64,000 bases of DNA from Streptomyces sp. L2 (GCF_004124325.1 NZ_QBDT01000001.1:4960001-5024000), one strand, 5' to 3'; shown: positions 29,142-40,235, counted from the first letter of the stretch. Notes: generated from the sequence alone by a model not told the origin. Numbers and translations: made by a program.

Positions 29142-30497
29142 TTAGCTACCCGAGCGCCCGTGCACGTACTCCGTCGGCAGGACGGGTTCCCCGCGCGAGA
29201 GCTGCGTCGCGGACAGCGGCAGGTTCCCCCGCGCGGCGATGTGCCGGTCCCGTACGACGTCCAGCGGCTCGCGCGCGACGACCTGGCCGCCCTTGACCAG
29301 CTCGACCAGCAACTGCCGGTCGGCCAGCTCGGCGGGGACGGATCCGGTGCCGACGACCTCGGCCTCCGCCACCCCGTCCGCGTCCAGCCGCCGTGCCGCC
29401 CACTTGCGGCCCCCCACGGACGTCTTGCCCCCGCTGGACTTCTTCGCGACCGGCACCAGCGGCGCCGCCGGGTCCGCGGACTCGGCGCGCGCGACCAGCT
29501 TGTAGACCATCGAGCAGGTCGGGTGCCCGGAGCCGGTCACCAGCTGGGTGCCGACGCCGTACGCGTCCACGGGCGCCGCCGCCAGCGAGGCGATGGCGTA
29601 CTCGTCGAGGTCGGAGGTGACGATGATCCTCGTGCGGGTCGCGCCCAGCTCGTCCAGCTGCTGCCGCACCCGGTGCGCGACCAGCAGCAGGTCCCCGGAG
29701 TCGATGCGCACCGCGCCCAGCTCGGGACCGGCCACCTCCACCGCCGTACGGACCGCCTCGGCGACGTCGTACGTGTCCACCAGCAGCGTCGTGCCCCGGC
29801 CCAGCGAGTCCACCTGGGCCCGGAAGGCGTCCCGCTCGTGGTCGTGCAGCAGGGTGAAGGCGTGCGCGGAGGTGCCGACCGTCGGAATGCCGTACCGGAA
29901 GCCGGCCGCCAGGTCGGAGGTGGTCGCGAACCCGCCGACGTACGCGGCGCGCGCGGCGGCGACCGCGGCCAGCTCGTGGGTGCGGCGGGCGCCCATCTCG
30001 ACCAGCGGCCGGCCGCCCGCGGCGGACGCCATCCGGGAGGCGGCGGCCGCGATCGCCGAGTCGTGGTTGAGGATGGAGAGGATCACGGTCTCCAGCAGCA
30101 CGCACTCGGCGAAGGAGCCCTCCACCCGCAGGATCGGCGAGCCCGGGAAGTACACCTCGCCCTCGGGGTAGCCCCAGATGTCCCCGCTGAAGCGGTAGCC
30201 GGCGAGCCACTCCAGCGTCCGCTCGTCGGTGATCTCCCGCTCGCGCAGGAACGCCAGGACGGCGTCGTCGAAGCGGAAGTTCTCGACGGCGTCCAGGACG
30301 CGCCCGGTGCCGGCCACCACGCCGTAGCGCCGCCCGTGCGGCAGCCGCCGGGTGAAGACCTCGAACACACTGCGCCGCTCGGCGGTACCGCCCGCCAGCG
30401 CGGCCTGCAGCATGGTCAGCTCGTACTGGTCCGTGAAGAGCGCGGTAGAGGGAACATCCACCGGCAGCCCAAGGTCCGCTACTCCCACTGTCCTCAC
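29142..30497 (-). CDS. pncB: Nicotinate phosphoribosyltransferase
   Basis: Makes nicotinate mononucleotide from nicotinate and PRPP, 451 residues. The N-terminal FTDQYELTM and the [20 protein letters not shown] segments, the phosphate-binding VGTSAHAF, and the RIDSGDL motif of the active site are present; the C-terminal part contains the [17 protein letters not shown] segment typical of the family. Start GTG 30497; GTG 30488 three codons later is an alternative, and conserved sequence only begins near [10 protein letters not shown]. Head of the pncB-pncA unit and divergent from clpS. Confidence 0.95.
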   Translation of the reverse strand: MRTVGVADLGLPVDVPSTALFTDQYELTMLQAALAGGTAERRSVFEVFTRRLPHGRRYGVVAGTGRVLDAVENFRFDDAVLAFLREREITDERTLEWLAGYRFSGDIWGYPEGEVYFPGSPILRVEGSFAECVLLETVILSILNHDSAIAAAASRMASAAGGRPLVEMGARRTHELAAVAAARAAYVGGFATTSDLAAGFRYGIPTVGTSAHAFTLLHDHERDAFRAQVDSLGRGTTLLVDTYDVAEAVRTAVEVAGPELGAVRIDSGDLLLVAHRVRQQLDELGATRTRIIVTSDLDEYAIASLAAAPVDAYGVGTQLVTGSGHPTCSMVYKLVARAESADPAAPLVPVAKKSSGGKTSVGGRKWAARRLDADGVAEAEVVGTGSVPAELADRQLLVELVKGGQVVAREPLDVVRDRHIAARGNLPLSATQLSRGEPVLPTEYVHGRSGS

Positions 30498-30539
30498 CTA
30501 GCTCGTTCCGCTCAGAGCCCCCCAGGCACGGCCGGGGGT

Positions 30540-30557
30540 CCGGGGGTTGTCCCCCGG
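30540..30557. other. GC hairpin between pncB and clpS
   Basis: CCGGGGG (30540-30546) and CCCCCGG (30551-30557) around TTGT, in the divergent promoter region. It could fold in the leader of either gene; role unknown. Confidence 0.4.
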
Positions 30558-30625
30558 TGTGTGCGGCATGGCAGGGATCGTACCCCCATTTCGTCAGTGT
30601 GACGAATACTGATCGGCGTGGCAGC

Positions 30626-30943
30626 ATGGACCGTGTGACGTCACCCGCGCCCGCAGAGATCGAACGCACCGAGTCGGCGGAGGAGGTCTTCGCCGTACCC
30701 GAGCCCGACGTCCCCTGGATCACCATCGTCCACAATGATCCGGTCAACCTCATGAGCTACGTGACGTACGTCTTCCAGGCGTACTTCGGCTACTCCAAGG
30801 ACAAGGCCACCAAGCTCATGCTCGACGTCCACCACAAGGGCCGGGCGGTCGTCTCCAGCGGCAGCCGCGAGGAGATGGAACGCGACGTGCAGGCCATGCA
30901 CGGCTACGGTCTGTGGGCCACCCTCCAGCAGGACCGGAAGTAG
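30626..30943 (+). CDS. clpS: ATP-dependent Clp protease adaptor ClpS
   Basis: Delivers N-degron substrates to a ClpA/ClpC-ClpP protease, 105 residues. The core shows [22 protein letters not shown], with the Asn-Asp/His pocket elements, then [12 protein letters not shown] and the C-terminal [10 protein letters not shown]. Start uncertain: ATG 30626 or GTG 30635, neither with a clear Shine-Dalgarno site; both leave the conserved domain whole. The DUF2017 gene follows 12 bases later and is probably co-transcribed, a pairing I recognise from other actinomycetes. Confidence 0.95.
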   Translation: MDRVTSPAPAEIERTESAEEVFAVPEPDVPWITIVHNDPVNLMSYVTYVFQAYFGYSKDKATKLMLDVHHKGRAVVSSGSREEMERDVQAMHGYGLWATLQQDRK

Positions 30944-30955
30944 CGAATCGCCTCC

Positions 30956-31564
30956 ATGCCAGGAACCTTCGAACCGCTCCCCGGCGGCGGCGCGGCCGTC
31001 GCGCTCGACGACGTCGAGATCTCCATCCTCCGCTCGCTCGCCGCCCAGCTGCTGGAACGCATCGGCCCCGGTCCCGCCGAGGACGCCCCGGACGACCCGC
31101 TCGCCGAGCTGTTCGCCGAGGGCCCCAGCGAGCCGCCCTCCGACCCGGTGCTCAGACGGCTCTTCCCGGACGCCTACAGCGACCCCGCCAAGGCGCCCGA
31201 GTCCCTCGGCCAGGCGGAGGAATGGCAGGAGTACTCCGCCGAGTTCCGCCGCTACACCGAGAACGACCTGCGGGCCGGCAAGCGGGACAACGCCCTCGCG
31301 GTGATCCGCACCCTGGACGCCCTCGCCCCCCTGGACGACGACGGCGGCGCGGTCCTCAAGCTGTCCCCGGCGGAGTCCCGGCAGTGGCTCGGCTCCCTCA
31401 ACGACCTGCGCCTCGCCATCGGCACGACGCTGGACATCACCGACGAGGACGACACCGACCTGCTCTACCGGCTCCCCGACGAGGACCCGCGCAAGCCGAT
31501 GGTGCTGGCCTACCTCTGGCTCGGCGGCCTCCAGGAGACCCTCGTCGGCACGCTCATGCCGTGA
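30956..31564 (+). CDS. DUF2017 family protein
   Basis: Acidic soluble protein of 202 residues, DUF2017 family, found mainly in actinobacteria next to clpS. No catalytic motif is evident. The N-terminal segment VALDDVEISILRSLAAQLLERIGPG and the C-terminal LAYLWLGGLQETLVGTL are the family-typical parts. Only 12 bases separate it from clpS, so a link to ClpS-dependent proteolysis is plausible but unproven. A hairpin terminator follows 16 bases after the stop. Confidence 0.88.
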   Translation: MPGTFEPLPGGGAAVALDDVEISILRSLAAQLLERIGPGPAEDAPDDPLAELFAEGPSEPPSDPVLRRLFPDAYSDPAKAPESLGQAEEWQEYSAEFRRYTENDLRAGKRDNALAVIRTLDALAPLDDDGGAVLKLSPAESRQWLGSLNDLRLAIGTTLDITDEDDTDLLYRLPDEDPRKPMVLAYLWLGGLQETLVGTLMP

Positions 31565-31579
31565 CGAGCCTGATGTCCC

Positions 31580-31606
31580 GATGGCCGTCATGCCTTGACG
31601 GCCATC
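31580..31606 (+). terminator. Terminator after clpS-DUF2017
   Basis: Perfect 11-bp stem GATGGCCGTCA / TGACGGCCATC with loop TGCCT, 16 bases after the stop. No T-run, as is common in streptomycetes. Confidence 0.75.
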
Positions 31607-31858
31607 ATGCCGCGATGTCCTGATTCATTCCCATTTCGCGTTCGCTCAGAGGACGCTCAAATCCGGATAACGATCACGTCACCGATGTGGCCGGTATTGC
31701 CGCCTTCGGTCACCCTTTGTCCGGTTCTCCCTGTGCTGTGCGTCACATCGCCACCCTGTGATCAGCGGTCCGGCGTGGTAAATCTTCACGATCGCCCGGC
31801 CGACACCACCCATGTACGGCCGGGTGCGCCACCGAGCCGGCGACCGCCGGCCAGGCAC

Positions 31859-31883
31859 GGGCGGGCCGTTCGAAAGCCCGCCC
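31859..31883 (+). promoter_or_regulatory. GC hairpin in the leader of the amino-acid permease gene
   Basis: GGGCGGGC and GCCCGCCC pair around a 9-base loop, about 85 bases before the permease start. Could be an attenuation or stability element. Confidence 0.4.
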
Positions 31884-31967
31884 AGCTCCATCAGTCCGGG
31901 GGGATCGAAACCCGATCCGGAGGCCGACGACAGGCCCGGGTCGGAAATGGAGAAAGGCGCACCACAC

Positions 31968-33386
31968 ATGGCCTCTGAGAAGGTCACCGCAGCCCCTGAG
32001 GAGGGGTACGAGCGCGGGCTCGGCAGCCGCCAGGTCCAGATGATCGCCATCGGCGGCGCGATCGGTGTCGGACTGTTCCTGAAGGCCGGGGCCAACATCG
32101 AGAAGGCCGGCCCCAGCCTCATCCTGATGTACGCCCTCGCCGGCGTGATCATCTTCTTCATCATGCGGGCCCTGGGCGAACTGCTGCTCTACCGCCCCGT
32201 CTCCGGCTCCTTCGCCGACTACTCGCGCGAGTTCCTCGGCCCGTTCTTCGGCTACTTCACCGGCTGGACGTACTGGCTGATGTGGGTGGTCACCGGCATG
32301 GCCGAGCTGACGGCCGCCGCGATCTACATCAACTACTGGTTCCCCTCGGTGCCGCAGTGGGTGACCGCGCTCGTCTTCCTGGTGATCCTCTTCGGGGTCA
32401 ACCTGATCTCCGTCAAGCTCTTCGGCGAGCTGGAGTTCTGGTTCTCCATGGTCAAGGTCACCGCGCTGATCGGCATGATCGTGATCGGCGTCGGCGTGCT
32501 CACCTTCGGCTTCAGCGCCGCCGGTGACACCGCGCACGTGTCGAACCTCTGGCAGTTCGACGGCTTCTTCCCCAAGGGCATCGGCTCCTCCCTGATGACC
32601 CTGCAGGGCGTGATGTTCGCCTACCTCGCCGTCGAACTCGTCGGCGTCACCGCGGGGGAGTCCGAGAACCCGGAGAAGACCCTCCCGAAGGCCATCAACA
32701 CCCTGCCCTGGCGGATCGGCCTGTTCTACGTCGGTGCCCTCACCGTCATCCTGTGCGTGGTCAAGTGGACCGAGTTCCACGCGAACGTCAGCCCCTTCGT
32801 GAAGGCGTTCGCGATGATCGGCATCCCGGCCGGCGCCGGCATCGTCAACTTCGTGGTGCTCACCGCCGCCCTGTCCTCCTGCAACTCGGGCATGTACTCC
32901 ACCGGCCGCATGCTGCGCACCCTCGCCGACAACCGCGAGGCCCCGCAGGCCTTCTCCAAGCTGTCGGTCACCAAGACCCCGGCGCTCGGCATCACCGTCT
33001 CCGTGCTGTTCATGGGCATCGGCGTGGTCCTCAACTACGTCGTCCCGGAGAAGGCGTTCGGCTACGTCACCTCCGTCGCCACCGCGGCCGGCATCTGGAC
33101 CTGGCTGATGATCCTGATCAGCCACGTCCGGTACCGCCGCGCGGTCGCCGCCGGCCGGCTGCCCGCCTCGCCCTTCCCGGCTCCCGGCGGCGCGGTGTCG
33201 TCGTACATCGCCATCGCGTTCCTGCTCTTCGTCACCGGTCTGATCGCCTACGACGCCGACTCCAGGGTCTGCCTCTACGTGATGGCCGTCTGGGCGGCAG
33301 CGCTCGGCATCGGCTGGCTGGTGCTGAAGAACCGCACCCCGGACATCACCGAACGCCGCGAGCCGGAACTGGAGCAGGTGGGCTGA
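31968..33386 (+). CDS. Amino acid permease (APC superfamily)
   Basis: Amino acid/proton symporter of the AAT family (relatives of AroP, GabP, CycA), 472 residues with twelve predicted membrane helices. Helix 1 carries the family motif IAIGGAIGVGLFLKAG; RALGELLLYRPVSGSFADY and GEFxFW-like GELEFWFSMVKV follow, and VELVGVTAGESENPEKTLPKAI is the conserved loop. ATG 31968 has GGAGAAAGG ten bases before; ATG 31947 is an alternative. A 400-bp leader precedes it. Substrate not determinable; the cysteine genes follow downstream but after a 173-bp gap. Confidence 0.93.
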   Translation: MASEKVTAAPEEGYERGLGSRQVQMIAIGGAIGVGLFLKAGANIEKAGPSLILMYALAGVIIFFIMRALGELLLYRPVSGSFADYSREFLGPFFGYFTGWTYWLMWVVTGMAELTAAAIYINYWFPSVPQWVTALVFLVILFGVNLISVKLFGELEFWFSMVKVTALIGMIVIGVGVLTFGFSAAGDTAHVSNLWQFDGFFPKGIGSSLMTLQGVMFAYLAVELVGVTAGESENPEKTLPKAINTLPWRIGLFYVGALTVILCVVKWTEFHANVSPFVKAFAMIGIPAGAGIVNFVVLTAALSSCNSGMYSTGRMLRTLADNREAPQAFSKLSVTKTPALGITVSVLFMGIGVVLNYVVPEKAFGYVTSVATAAGIWTWLMILISHVRYRRAVAAGRLPASPFPAPGGAVSSYIAIAFLLFVTGLIAYDADSRVCLYVMAVWAAALGIGWLVLKNRTPDITERREPELEQVG

Positions 33387-33449
33387 CCGCACCCGCCAGA
33401 ACCAGGAGCCGGCCCCGCCGTGCCGGCCTCCCCGAAGGACGTCAGGCGA

Positions 33450-33473
33450 CCGGGAACACTCGTGGATTCCCGG
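33450..33473 (+). terminator. Possible terminator after the amino-acid permease gene
   Basis: CCGGGAA and TTCCCGG pair around a 10-base loop, 63 bases after the stop. Confidence 0.4.
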
Positions 33474-33559
33474 CGGCCACCCGCTCACGACGTCCGGCAT
33501 GTGGGCCCCTCCGTACCATCCCTCGGTACGGAGTGGGCCCTCTGCTTATCCTGAGCCCC

Positions 33560-33982
33560 ATGCTGACCATCACCCAGGCCCTCCACGACCGGATCGTCGC
33601 CCACGCGCGCGAGGACCACCCCGACGAGGCGTGCGGCGTGGTCGCCGGTCCCGTGGGCGCCGGCCGTCCCGAGCGCTTCATCCCGATGCTGAACGCGGCC
33701 CGCTCGCCCACCTTCTACGAGTTCGACTCGCAGGACCTGCTGAAGCTCTACCGCGAGATGGACGACCGCGACGAGGAGCCGGTGATCATCTACCACTCCC
33801 ACACCGCGACCGAGGCCTACCCCTCCCGCACAGACATCGGCTACGCCAACGAGCCCGGCGCCCACTACGTCCTCGTCTCCACCGCGGACGCCGACGGCCT
33901 CGGCGAGTTCCAGTTCCGCTCCTTCCGCATCCTCGACGGGCAGGTCACCGAGGAGGACGTGAAGATCGTCGAGGCCTACTGA
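33560..33982 (+). CDS. mec: Mec/M67 JAMM metalloprotease acting on CysO
   Basis: Zinc-dependent JAMM protease, 140 residues. The active-site set is Glu23 (DEACG), His79, His81, Ser89 and Asp92 in HSHTATEAYPSRTD. In Mycobacterium tuberculosis the homologue cleaves cysteine from the carrier CysO; in other systems Mec-type proteases trim carrier-protein tails. Here it sits upstream of cysO and cysM in the same order. ATG 33560 lies eight bases after a TATCCT box (33547-33552) and has no ribosome site, so the mRNA may be leaderless. Confidence 0.93.
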   Translation: MLTITQALHDRIVAHAREDHPDEACGVVAGPVGAGRPERFIPMLNAARSPTFYEFDSQDLLKLYREMDDRDEEPVIIYHSHTATEAYPSRTDIGYANEPGAHYVLVSTADADGLGEFQFRSFRILDGQVTEEDVKIVEAY

Positions 33983-35612
<1,630 letters not shown>

Positions 35613-35934
35613 GGGCTCGGGTGCAGCAGCTGCGGGCGTAGCACCGCAGCCGCAGTGCCTCGGGCGTAGTTCTCGGTTCTCGCCAACCCCCTCCAATGAG
35701 GGGGTCACGCGAATCCTATGGCCGGGCAAAGAATTGCGTCCGGTACTGCCGGTAACGCTCGGGCCAGGGCTACGTTCCTCCCGCACCCTGTCATGTCACC
35801 CTCACTCCACGAGGTCGGCGGGCAGGGGCCTGTGAGTGTCATGCTCATGACCTGCGCGGTCTCGCCGCCGCTACGCGCGTGTCACGGGCTGCCCTTCCAG
35901 CTGCGAATCCCCACTTCCACGGAGGCAGTACCCC
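35613..35934. other. 322-bp region between cysM and a secreted protease
   Basis: Contains the cysM terminator (35686-35705) and, after it, the promoter region of the protease gene, in which I could not identify a convincing -35/-10 pair. No gene. Confidence 0.5.
35686..35705 (+). terminator. Terminator after cysM
   Basis: ACCCCCTC and GAGGGGGT form an 8-bp stem around CAAT. Confidence 0.65.
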
Positions 35935-38022
35935 ATGCGTGAGTCACGCCCGAGCGGGCGCAGACCCCGTCTGCGCAAGCTCGTCGCCGTCGCCGTCCCG
36001 GCCCTCGGTCTCACCGTCGCCGGTTTCGCCGCCGCACCCGTAGCGGGTGCCACGCCGGTCACGGCACAGACCGCCGCCCACACCACCACGCACGCGGCGC
36101 AGAACGCGAAGGCCCTGACCGACCCCAAGCGTCAGACCTTCCACACCACGGGCAAGGCCGGCCAGAAGGTGCCCACCCAGCACCTGTGCGCCACCGCCGA
36201 GCCCGGCCACGCGTCCTGCTTCGCGCAGCGCCGCACCGACATCAAGCAGCACCTCGCCTCGGCGCTCGCCGCCGCGGCCGCCACCCCCTCCGGGCTCTCC
36301 CCGGCCAACCTGCACGACGCCTACAAGCTGCCCTCCACGGGTGGTTCGGGCATGACGGTCGCGATCGTCGACGCCTACAACGACCCCAACGCGGAGTCGG
36401 ACCTGGCGACGTACCGCTCGACCTACGGCCTGTCCTCCTGCACCAAGGCCAACGGCTGCTTCAAGCAGGTCAGCCAGACCGGCTCCACCACCAACCTCCC
36501 CACCAACGACTCGGGTTGGGCCGGTGAGGAGGCGCTCGACCTCGACATGGTCAGCGCCACCTGCCCGAACTGCCACATCGTCCTGGTCGAGGCCGACTCG
36601 GCGAACGACACGGACCTCGGCATCGCCGAGAACCAGGCCGTCTCGCAGGGCGCCAAGATCGTCTCCAACAGCTGGGGCGGCGACGAGGCGTCCAGCCAGA
36701 CGTCCGAGGACCAGCAGTACTTCAACCACCCGGGCGTGGCCATCACGGTCTCCGCGGGCGACTCCGCCTACGGCGCCGAGTACCCGGCGACCTCCCAGTA
36801 CGTGACCGCCGTCGGCGGCACCGCGCTGAGCACCGCTTCGAACTCCCGCGGCTGGTCGGAGTCCGTCTGGCACACCAACTCCACCGAGGGCACCGGCTCC
36901 GGCTGCTCCGCCTACGACCCGAAGCCGAGCTGGCAGACGGACACGGGCTGCTCCAAGCGCATGGAGGCCGACGTCTCCGCGGTCGCCGACCCGGCGACCG
37001 GTGTGGCGGTCTACGACACCTACGGCGGCTCCGGCTGGGCGGTCTACGGCGGCACCAGCGCCTCCGCCCCGCTCGTCGCCGGCGTCTACGCCCTCGCGGG
37101 CACCCCGGGCAGCAGCGACTACCCGGCGAAGTACCCCTACGCCCACACCAGCAACCTGTTCGACGTGACGAGCGGCAACAACGGCTCCTGCTCCACGTCC
37201 TACTTCTGCACCGCCCGCACCGGCTACGACGGCCCGACCGGCTGGGGCACCCCCAACGGCACCGCCGCCTTCACCGCCGGCGGCGGCAGCACGGGCAACA
37301 CGGTCTCCGTGACCAACCCGGGCAGCCAGTCCACCACCACGGGCGGCTCCGCCAGCCTGCAGATCCACGCCAGCGACAGCGCCGGCGCGGCCCTGACCTA
37401 CAGCGCCACCGGCCTGCCGACCGGCCTGTCCATCAACAGCTCCACCGGCCTGATCTCCGGCACCGCCTCCACCGCCGGCACCTACCAGGTCACTGTCACC
37501 GCGAAGGACTCCACCGGCGCCACCGGCGCGACCTCCTTCACCTGGACCGTCGGCACCTCGGGCGGCACCTGCACCTCCGCCCAGCTGCTCACCAACCCGG
37601 GCTTCGAGTCCGGCAGCACCGGCTGGAGCGCCACCAGCGGCGTCATCACCAACGACTCCGGTGAGGCCGCCCACAGCGGCTCCTACAAGGCGTGGATGGA
37701 CGGCTACGGCAGCACCCACACCGACACCGTGTCCCAGTCGGTGACGATCCCGGCCGGCTGCACCGCCAAGGTGACGTTCTACCTGCACATCGACACCAAC
37801 GAGTCGACCTCCGGCAGCGCGTACGACAAGCTGAAGGTCACCGCCGGTTCGACCACTCTGGCGACCTACTCCAACCTGGACGCCGCCTCCGGTTACGCGC
37901 AGAAGTCCTTCGACCTGTCCGCCTTCGCGGGCCAGACGGTCACCCTGAAGTTCAGCGGGACCGAGGACTCCTCCCTGCAGACCAGCTTCGTCGTCGACGA
38001 CACCGCCGTCACGACCAGCTGA
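35935..38022 (+). CDS. Secreted S53 (sedolisin-like) serine protease with Ig-type and C-terminal beta modules
   Basis: Secreted protease of 695 residues. Signal peptide residues 1-39, short pro-region, then a catalytic domain with the sedolisin set Glu198 and Asp202 (GEEALDLD), oxyanion Asp276 (SAGDSAYG) and Ser375 (GGTSASAP). The catalytic core ends near residue 450 and is shorter than typical S53 domains. A putative Ig/cadherin-like module follows ([19 protein letters not shown] to about 540), and then a beta-sandwich module like those in secreted actinomycete proteases ([19 protein letters not shown] to the end). ATG 35935 has GGAGG nine bases upstream. A 15-bp perfect terminator follows the gene. 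Confidence 0.88.
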   Translation: MRESRPSGRRPRLRKLVAVAVPALGLTVAGFAAAPVAGATPVTAQTAAHTTTHAAQNAKALTDPKRQTFHTTGKAGQKVPTQHLCATAEPGHASCFAQRRTDIKQHLASALAAAAATPSGLSPANLHDAYKLPSTGGSGMTVAIVDAYNDPNAESDLATYRSTYGLSSCTKANGCFKQVSQTGSTTNLPTNDSGWAGEEALDLDMVSATCPNCHIVLVEADSANDTDLGIAENQAVSQGAKIVSNSWGGDEASSQTSEDQQYFNHPGVAITVSAGDSAYGAEYPATSQYVTAVGGTALSTASNSRGWSESVWHTNSTEGTGSGCSAYDPKPSWQTDTGCSKRMEADVSAVADPATGVAVYDTYGGSGWAVYGGTSASAPLVAGVYALAGTPGSSDYPAKYPYAHTSNLFDVTSGNNGSCSTSYFCTARTGYDGPTGWGTPNGTAAFTAGGGSTGNTVSVTNPGSQSTTTGGSASLQIHASDSAGAALTYSATGLPTGLSINSSTGLISGTASTAGTYQVTVTAKDSTGATGATSFTWTVGTSGGTCTSAQLLTNPGFESGSTGWSATSGVITNDSGEAAHSGSYKAWMDGYGSTHTDTVSQSVTIPAGCTAKVTFYLHIDTNESTSGSAYDKLKVTAGSTTLATYSNLDAASGYAQKSFDLSAFAGQTVTLKFSGTEDSSLQTSFVVDDTAVTTS

Positions 38023-38037
38023 CCCGCACCACCCGGT

Positions 38038-38076
38038 GATCCCGCGCGCGGAGGCCTTCCGCGCGCGGGATCATTC
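38038..38076 (+). terminator. Strong terminator of the S53 protease gene
   Basis: Perfect 15-bp stem GATCCCGCGCGCGGA / TCCGCGCGCGGGATC (38038-38052, 38058-38072) with a 5-base loop and a short ATTCC tail. Confidence 0.85.
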
Positions 38077-38171
38077 CGTTTCGGGGGCTGTGAGCGGGAT
38101 CCGCCGGCGCCGCTGACACGTCACATCAGCACCAGGCCGGTCGTCCGGCCCTGTACCGAAAGGCGGTCCCC

Positions 38172-38642
38172 ATGCGCCGTACGACACGGACAGCGCTCCC
38201 CGTCGGCACCACCGCCGTCGCCCTCGCGGCGACGCTCCTCCTGGCCGGCTGCGGCTCCGAGAAGTCCGGCACGTCCGCGGGCCACTCCGGTAACGGCGGC
38301 ACGGTGTCCTCCACCCCGACCGGCTGTACCGCCAAGGGACAGCTGACGGCCGCCGACAACGGCCGTACCGTTTGCCTGTCCAAGGGCGACGAGCTGCGCC
38401 TCACCCTCGACGGCACCAAGGCCCGCCCCTGGAAGCCGGTCTCCGTGCAGGGCAAGGGCCTGGAAGCCATCAACGCCGGCATCGTCCTCCGACCGGGCGA
38501 CGCCTCCGGCGCCTGGCGCGCGACGGCCTCCGGCACGGTGAAACTGGAGTCCTCCCGCCCCCTGTGCGCCCAGCCCACGACACCGGGCGCGGTCTCCTGC
38601 AAGGGCATCCAGAACTGGACGGTGACAGTGAGGGTGAGCTGA
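38172..38642 (+). CDS. Small secreted lipoprotein of unknown function
   Basis: 156 residues. Lipoprotein signal with lipobox LLAGC (Cys at about residue 27), then a Ser/Gly/Thr-rich linker and a compact beta-type domain with GRTVCLSKGDELRLTLDG and ARPWKPVSVQGKGL; a pair of cysteines (PLCAQPTTPGAVSC) suggests a disulfide. It resembles chagasin-like/Ig-fold secreted domains in layout, but I cannot assign a family. ATG 38172 follows GAAAGGCGG. It sits just downstream of the S53 protease terminator, and an inhibitor role is only a guess. Confidence 0.75.
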   Translation: MRRTTRTALPVGTTAVALAATLLLAGCGSEKSGTSAGHSGNGGTVSSTPTGCTAKGQLTAADNGRTVCLSKGDELRLTLDGTKARPWKPVSVQGKGLEAINAGIVLRPGDASGAWRATASGTVKLESSRPLCAQPTTPGAVSCKGIQNWTVTVRVS

Positions 38643-38652
38643 GCGCCCGAAG

Positions 38653-38672
38653 GGGCGCGGGGAACTGCGCGA
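38653..38672 (+). repeat. Copy of the dispersed 20-mer
   Basis: Exact GGGCGCGGGGAACTGCGCGA ten bases after the lipoprotein stop and near the 3' end of the convergent MazF-like gene. Confidence 0.8.
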
Positions 38673-38708
38673 CAAGCCACGATGCAGCCGCAGACAAACA
38701 AATACCGC

Positions 38709-39167
38709 TCACCCGGCCAGGTGTCGCACCTGATCCCACAAAACCGGATCAACCACACCCACCCGCCGACGGAAGTCCCCGACAGGGACCTCGCGCAGCT
38801 CGTCGGTGCGCAGGAAGCTGGGGCGGCCCTGGGCGTCACCGACCGCGCCGGGCGGCAACGGGATCACCCCCGAGCGCTCGTCGTGGTACTTGCTCGTGAT
38901 CTTCGCGACCGTCGCCCGGTTGCCACGCACCGCCAGCACCAGGCAGGGCCGGTCCTTGGCGACACCCACGTGGTCCTCGTAGGGCACGTTCGCCCACCAG
39001 ATGTCACCCGGATGGGGCCGTGCCGCCGCCTCGGCCCCCTCGGACCGCCCGTGCCGCCGGCGCCACCGCCGGGACCGCCGGTGCCCGCGCCCCCAGCCGT
39101 CCACGAGCGTGGCGACCAGGGCGAGCAGCACCACCGCCGCGAGCGCCAGCCACCATGACGTGTCCAT
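38709..39167 (-). CDS. Membrane-anchored PemK/MazF-like protein
   Basis: 152 residues: an N-terminal transmembrane helix (SWWLALAAVVLLALVATLVDGWG), a highly basic linker ([13 protein letters not shown]), then a PemK/MazF SH3-like fold starting HPGDIWWANVPYEDHVGVAKDRPCLVL. MazF toxins are soluble mRNA endonucleases paired with an antitoxin gene; here there is no antitoxin neighbour and the domain is tied to the membrane, so it is probably not a classical toxin. ATG 39167 chosen; an upstream in-frame ATG at 39215 adds a Cys-containing extension without conservation. Catalytic residues cannot be confirmed by eye. Confidence 0.78.
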   Translation of the reverse strand: MDTSWWLALAAVVLLALVATLVDGWGRGHRRSRRWRRRHGRSEGAEAAARPHPGDIWWANVPYEDHVGVAKDRPCLVLAVRGNRATVAKITSKYHDERSGVIPLPPGAVGDAQGRPSFLRTDELREVPVGDFRRRVGVVDPVLWDQVRHLAG

Positions 39168-39418
39168 ACGGACGACGGTACCGGCGCACGCCGCGCATTG
39201 CGCGCCCTCCTTCAATCCTGTTGCGCCCCCGGTCCAGCCGAACCGGTGACAGCACAGGTGAGTTCGCCCACAACGGCCCCTGGCAGAGGAGCGACCGGCC
39301 CTTTTGCGCCTTACGCTCGACGAACCCCGTACGACCCCTCGTCACCCCCGCCCCGCTCCCTTCGCACCACTTGTCGCGCACCGCGCCCAATGGTTTCCGC
39401 CACGGAGGTTTCTGCTTC

Positions 39419-40171
39419 ATGAAGCTCACCGTCGTCGGCTGCTCGGGGTCGTTCCCGTCCGCGGAATCGGCCTGCTCGAGCTACCTCGTCGAGGCCGACG
39501 GCTTCCGGCTGCTGCTCGACATGGGCAACGGCGCCCTCGGCGAGCTCCAGCGCCACTGCGGTCTCTACGACCTCGACGCGATCTTCCTCAGCCATCTGCA
39601 CGCCGATCACTGCATCGACATGCTCGGGTACTTCGTCGCCCGCTACTACCGCCACGACGGCGGCCCCTGCGACCCCCTCCCTGTCTACGGCCCCGAGGGC
39701 ACCGAGCACCGCCTCACCACGGCCTACGCCGACACCCCCAGCGCCTCCTCGATGAGCGAGGTCTTCGACTTCCACACGGTCAAGCCGTCGACGTTCGAGA
39801 TCGGCCCGTTCACGGTGCACACCGAGCGGGTCCGCCACCCCGTGGAGGCGTACGGCATCCGGGTCGAGCACGGCGGGAAGTCCCTCGCCTACTCCGGCGA
39901 CACGGGGGTCACCGAGGCGCTGGGGACGCTGGCCCGCGACACGGACCTGTTCCTGTGCGAGGCCGCGTTCACGCACGGCAAGGAGAACATCCCCGACCTG
40001 CATCTCAACGGCCGCGAGGCGGGTGAGGCGGCGGCCCGCGCGGGCGCCCGCCGCCTGGTCCTCACCCACATCCCCCCGTGGACCGACCCGCGGGTCAACC
40101 TCCGCGACGCCCGCGAGGTCTTCGCCGGCCCGGTGGACCTGGCGGCACCGAGGCAGTCGTACGAGATCTGA
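39419..40171 (+). CDS. MBL-fold metallohydrolase (RNase Z-like)
   Basis: Metallo-beta-lactamase-fold hydrolase of 250 residues related to RNase Z/ElaC-type enzymes. The two-metal site is FLSHLHADHCIDM (residues about 58-70), with further ligands in HPVEAYGIRVEHGGKSLAYSGDTG and the terminal LVLTHIPPW. It lacks the exosite arm of true RNase Z, so it may act on another phosphodiester or ester. ATG 39419 has GGAGG ten bases before. Convergent with nagE2 and separated by a long terminator stem. Confidence 0.9.
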   Translation: MKLTVVGCSGSFPSAESACSSYLVEADGFRLLLDMGNGALGELQRHCGLYDLDAIFLSHLHADHCIDMLGYFVARYYRHDGGPCDPLPVYGPEGTEHRLTTAYADTPSASSMSEVFDFHTVKPSTFEIGPFTVHTERVRHPVEAYGIRVEHGGKSLAYSGDTGVTEALGTLARDTDLFLCEAAFTHGKENIPDLHLNGREAGEAAARAGARRLVLTHIPPWTDPRVNLRDAREVFAGPVDLAAPRQSYEI

Positions 40172-40196
40172 GTCCGGCCCCCGTCCTGCGACGGCG

Positions 40197-40235
40197 AAGG
40201 CCCCGGAGCCCGACGCACTCGGGTTCCGGGGCCTT
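40197..40235. terminator. Bidirectional terminator between the MBL gene and nagE2
   Basis: AAGGCCCCGGA (40197-40207) pairs with TCCGGGGCCTT (40225-40235), and CCCGA with TCGGG extend it inward to about 16 bp. It lies between convergent genes and is nearly symmetric, so it can serve both. Confidence 0.85.

Larger units (their letters stand above)
31565..31967. other. 403-bp gap holding a terminator and a structured leader
   Basis: Starts with the clpS-operon terminator. The remainder is the leader region of an amino-acid permease gene and includes an 8-bp GC hairpin at 31859-31883 (GGGCGGGC and GCCCGCCC) and a second stem with GGATCG/CGATCC arms near 31900-31920. It does not match a riboswitch class I can recall. 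No gene. Confidence 0.5.

Noticed and set aside
31607..31967. c-di-AMP (ydaO) riboswitch before the amino-acid permease
   Set aside because: The conserved core and pairing order of ydaO were not found; only simple hairpins are visible.
38038..38076. Mobile-element terminal inverted repeat
   Set aside because: The 15-bp perfect stem has a 5-base loop directly after a gene and no transposase or target duplication is nearby; it is a terminator.
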